Source of the DNA: Gallionellaceae bacterium
GTDB lineage: Bacteria; Pseudomonadota; Gammaproteobacteria; Burkholderiales; Gallionellaceae
Assembly: GCA_030690855.1 (NCBI GenBank)
Contig: JAUYFR010000146.1
Span: 1-7,931 of the forward strand
Direction: 5' to 3'
DNA length: 7,931 nucleotides
The notes under the pieces were generated by a model, which had not been told where the DNA came from, made no database searches, and saw nothing but the letters and a program-made list of their open reading frames with translations. The translations under genes and the position numbers were made by a program. Within the stretch, counting starts at the first letter, position 1. Every line of letters begins with the position of its first letter. This document shows, one piece after another, positions 6,401 through 7,931 of the stretch.

Positions 6401-7303
6401 ATGAACAACTCGAAAAGTAAAATTCTTTGGATAGTGGGCTTAGGCTTGATGCTGTTAGGCGCAGGACTTTCTTATTTCTCTCAACACGAAACTGATCGAC
6501 AGGTTCGCATCTCTAGTAACCCTTGGGTCGGTTTCACGCCATTTATCTACGCGCAAGAAAAAGGCTGGCTGGAGAAAACGCCTTTTCGCTTTACTTGGGT
6601 AGTAGACCTTTCTGAAAACGCTAGGTTGTATGAGCGTGGCTTCACTCAAGGCTTTACAGCGACGCAATATGAACTATTGCACTTCAAAGACTACAGCCAT
6701 TTCCGGCCGATTTTTTTGATTGATCGTTCTGCGGGGGCGGATGTCATTATGTCTAACCGCAAGCTAACGCAATTGCGTAAGAGCAAGGAAACGATCAACG
6801 TGTATTTGGAAATGGGCTCGATGAATGAGGATTTCTTTAAAGCGTTTGTTACGGAAAATAAATTAACAGAATTGCAGTTTAAGTTGTCTGATACTTCGCA
6901 AAAAGAGGTGACGCAGCTTTCGCCTCAAGGCGCTCCCGTCATTGTGATTAGCTATGCGCCTTATTCCACTGAGTTGACGAAAAAAGGTTTTGAGGTGGTG
7001 AGTTCGACCGCTGAGTTGCAATCGTTCTTTGTGATTGATGCCTTGTTTGTAGATGAGCGCGCAGTCTCTGCTTCCGCGAAAGAGATTAAGCAATTGAAAA
7101 TTATTTTTGATAAAGCCTTAGATGCGTTGCACTCTCGCCCACAGGAGTATTACGAGGTGGTGCATGGCTATCTTGAGGGGCAAACTTATGATGAGTTTAT
7201 GGCAACCACTAAACAGGTTGAATGGCTAAATCAAGGTGATATCTCACGTTATCGGCAGCTGCTGGATTCGCAGCAAGTGATTACAGATCGGTTGATCCAG
7301 TGA
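6401..7303 (+). CDS. NMT1-like periplasmic solute-binding protein, membrane-anchored
   Basis: A 300-residue protein. Residues 8-25 form one hydrophobic segment without a lipobox cysteine and without an obvious cleavage site, so it is probably an N-terminally tethered periplasmic protein. The body starts with 'VRISSNPWVGFTPFIYAQEKGWL', typical of the nitrate/sulfonate/taurine/NMT1-like binding-protein family, and continues with a 'GFTQGFTATQYELL' stretch equivalent to the usual 'vDaa' region and a late 'FFVIDALFVDERAV' segment. The ligand is not readable. Start choice: GGGAGG is four bases from the ATG at 6401 but only one from the GTG at 6398, so the ATG is preferred. Its stop overlaps the start of a membrane sensor, and no transporter subunit is next to it in the window, which suggests a signalling role (inference). 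Confidence 0.8.
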   Translation: MNNSKSKILWIVGLGLMLLGAGLSYFSQHETDRQVRISSNPWVGFTPFIYAQEKGWLEKTPFRFTWVVDLSENARLYERGFTQGFTATQYELLHFKDYSHFRPIFLIDRSAGADVIMSNRKLTQLRKSKETINVYLEMGSMNEDFFKAFVTENKLTELQFKLSDTSQKEVTQLSPQGAPVIVISYAPYSTELTKKGFEVVSSTAELQSFFVIDALFVDERAVSASAKEIKQLKIIFDKALDALHSRPQEYYEVVHGYLEGQTYDEFMATTKQVEWLNQGDISRYRQLLDSQQVITDRLIQ

Positions 7304-7931
7304 AAATAAAACGTTTTGCAGTCCTGCTTGGGGGCGTTTTTCTGCTGCTGACGCTGACGTTATCTGCGGGCTTCTTTTTGTTTGAGCGTGGGGTGCTGCT
7401 GCAAAATGTGAGTAATGAGGTCAATCGTAGTGTTTACCGACTAGAAGAAGATATTAAAAAGGTGTTGCGCAAAGAGCGCATGAGCGAAGTGCAAAACTTG
7501 CTCGACCAAGTGCCGGCTACCAATCGCATCATTTCTGAAGTCTCTATTTCTTTTGATGATAAGAAGATTGATATTTCTTCTTCGCGAGCGCTAAAAAATA
7601 CGACTTTTGGCGGTGAATATGTTCACGCGTTGCTTATCGATAAAACCTTGATTGCAAACCATGCCAAGTTTCATAGTGAATTTGATTTTTTTGAGGGGGT
7701 TAATAAGCGTAAAGCCACTCTATTAGTGAGTATCAATGAGCAATATATATTTGGCCAAATGAATCAAGTGGCGCTGTATTACATGTTGGCGATTTTTTTT
7801 GGATTAGGTTTGGTGAGCTTTTTCACCTTGCTGGCAGTGAGGCGCTGGTTGGTACTGCCTTTGGAAGAGGTCACTTTGCACGCGCGTGCCACCACTACAC
7901 TGGGCCAAAATTATTTTATTTCTGAATTTAC
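7300..7931 (+). CDS. Membrane sensor protein, N-terminal part (histidine kinase or GGDEF/EAL type)
   Basis: The GTG at 7300 opens a frame that stays open to the window end (210 codons), so the C-terminal output domain is missing. Its start overlaps the upstream TGA in a GTGA arrangement, a sign of translational coupling. Visible parts are transmembrane helix 1 at about residues 6-28, a charged periplasmic domain at about 29-156 starting with a helical 'VNRSVYRLEEDIKKVLRKE' stretch, transmembrane helix 2 at about 157-180, then 'RRWLVLPLEEV' leading into a HAMP-like linker. This is the layout of sensor kinases, diguanylate cyclases and chemoreceptor-like proteins. Which one cannot be decided here. 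The partner is very likely the binding protein encoded immediately upstream. Confidence 0.85.
   Translation, partial: MKIKRFAVLLGGVFLLLTLTLSAGFFLFERGVLLQNVSNEVNRSVYRLEEDIKKVLRKERMSEVQNLLDQVPATNRIISEVSISFDDKKIDISSSRALKNTTFGGEYVHALLIDKTLIANHAKFHSEFDFFEGVNKRKATLLVSINEQYIFGQMNQVALYYMLAIFFGLGLVSFFTLLAVRRWLVLPLEEVTLHARATTTLGQNYFISEF

Overview
The window looks like a chromosomal segment of a Gram-negative bacterium, most likely a betaproteobacterium. The evidence is Sec signal peptides, an outer-membrane beta-barrel protein of the TorF/TIGR02001 type ending in phenylalanine, moderate base composition, and several families of short extragenic palindromes. The Gallionellales/Nitrosomonadales side is only a guess from general resemblance. 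Five coding regions are complete and two run off the window ends.

Layout. At the left edge is the 5' end of a minus-strand gene whose 30 visible residues resemble an MNT-type nucleotidyltransferase (1-91). A 251-bp element with 61-bp terminal inverted repeats (131-381) separates it from a plus-strand run of signalling genes. That run starts with a secreted family-3 solute-binding protein (453-1259) and, 20 bp later, a hybrid sensor histidine kinase with HAMP, HisKA, HATPase, receiver and HPt domains (1280-3898). A gene-free stretch of about 400 bp full of nested palindromes follows (3971-4268), then a receiver/HD-GYP response regulator (4301-5392). After this comes a 35-codon ORF remnant that runs into another copy of the same palindrome (5422-5529), a TorF-like outer-membrane protein (5565-6341), a membrane-anchored NMT1-like solute-binding protein (6401-7303), and a GTG-start membrane sensor overlapping its stop codon and cut by the right window end (7300-7931).

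How the genes may work together (inference). The first binding protein may present a ligand to the kinase's periplasmic domain. The kinase has every phosphorelay site (H282, D575, H732), and the natural next receiver is D56 of the HD-GYP protein, which keeps the residues expected of a cyclic-di-GMP phosphodiesterase. The second binding-protein/sensor pair repeats the same logic with an unrelated binding-protein family and tight translational coupling. No ABC permease or ATPase is visible next to either binding protein, so a sensory role is at least as likely as transport. The TorF-like protein may be a coregulated outer-membrane component. The window therefore reads as a signalling locus with two binding-protein/sensor modules and one likely c-di-GMP output, interspersed with mobile palindromic repeats.
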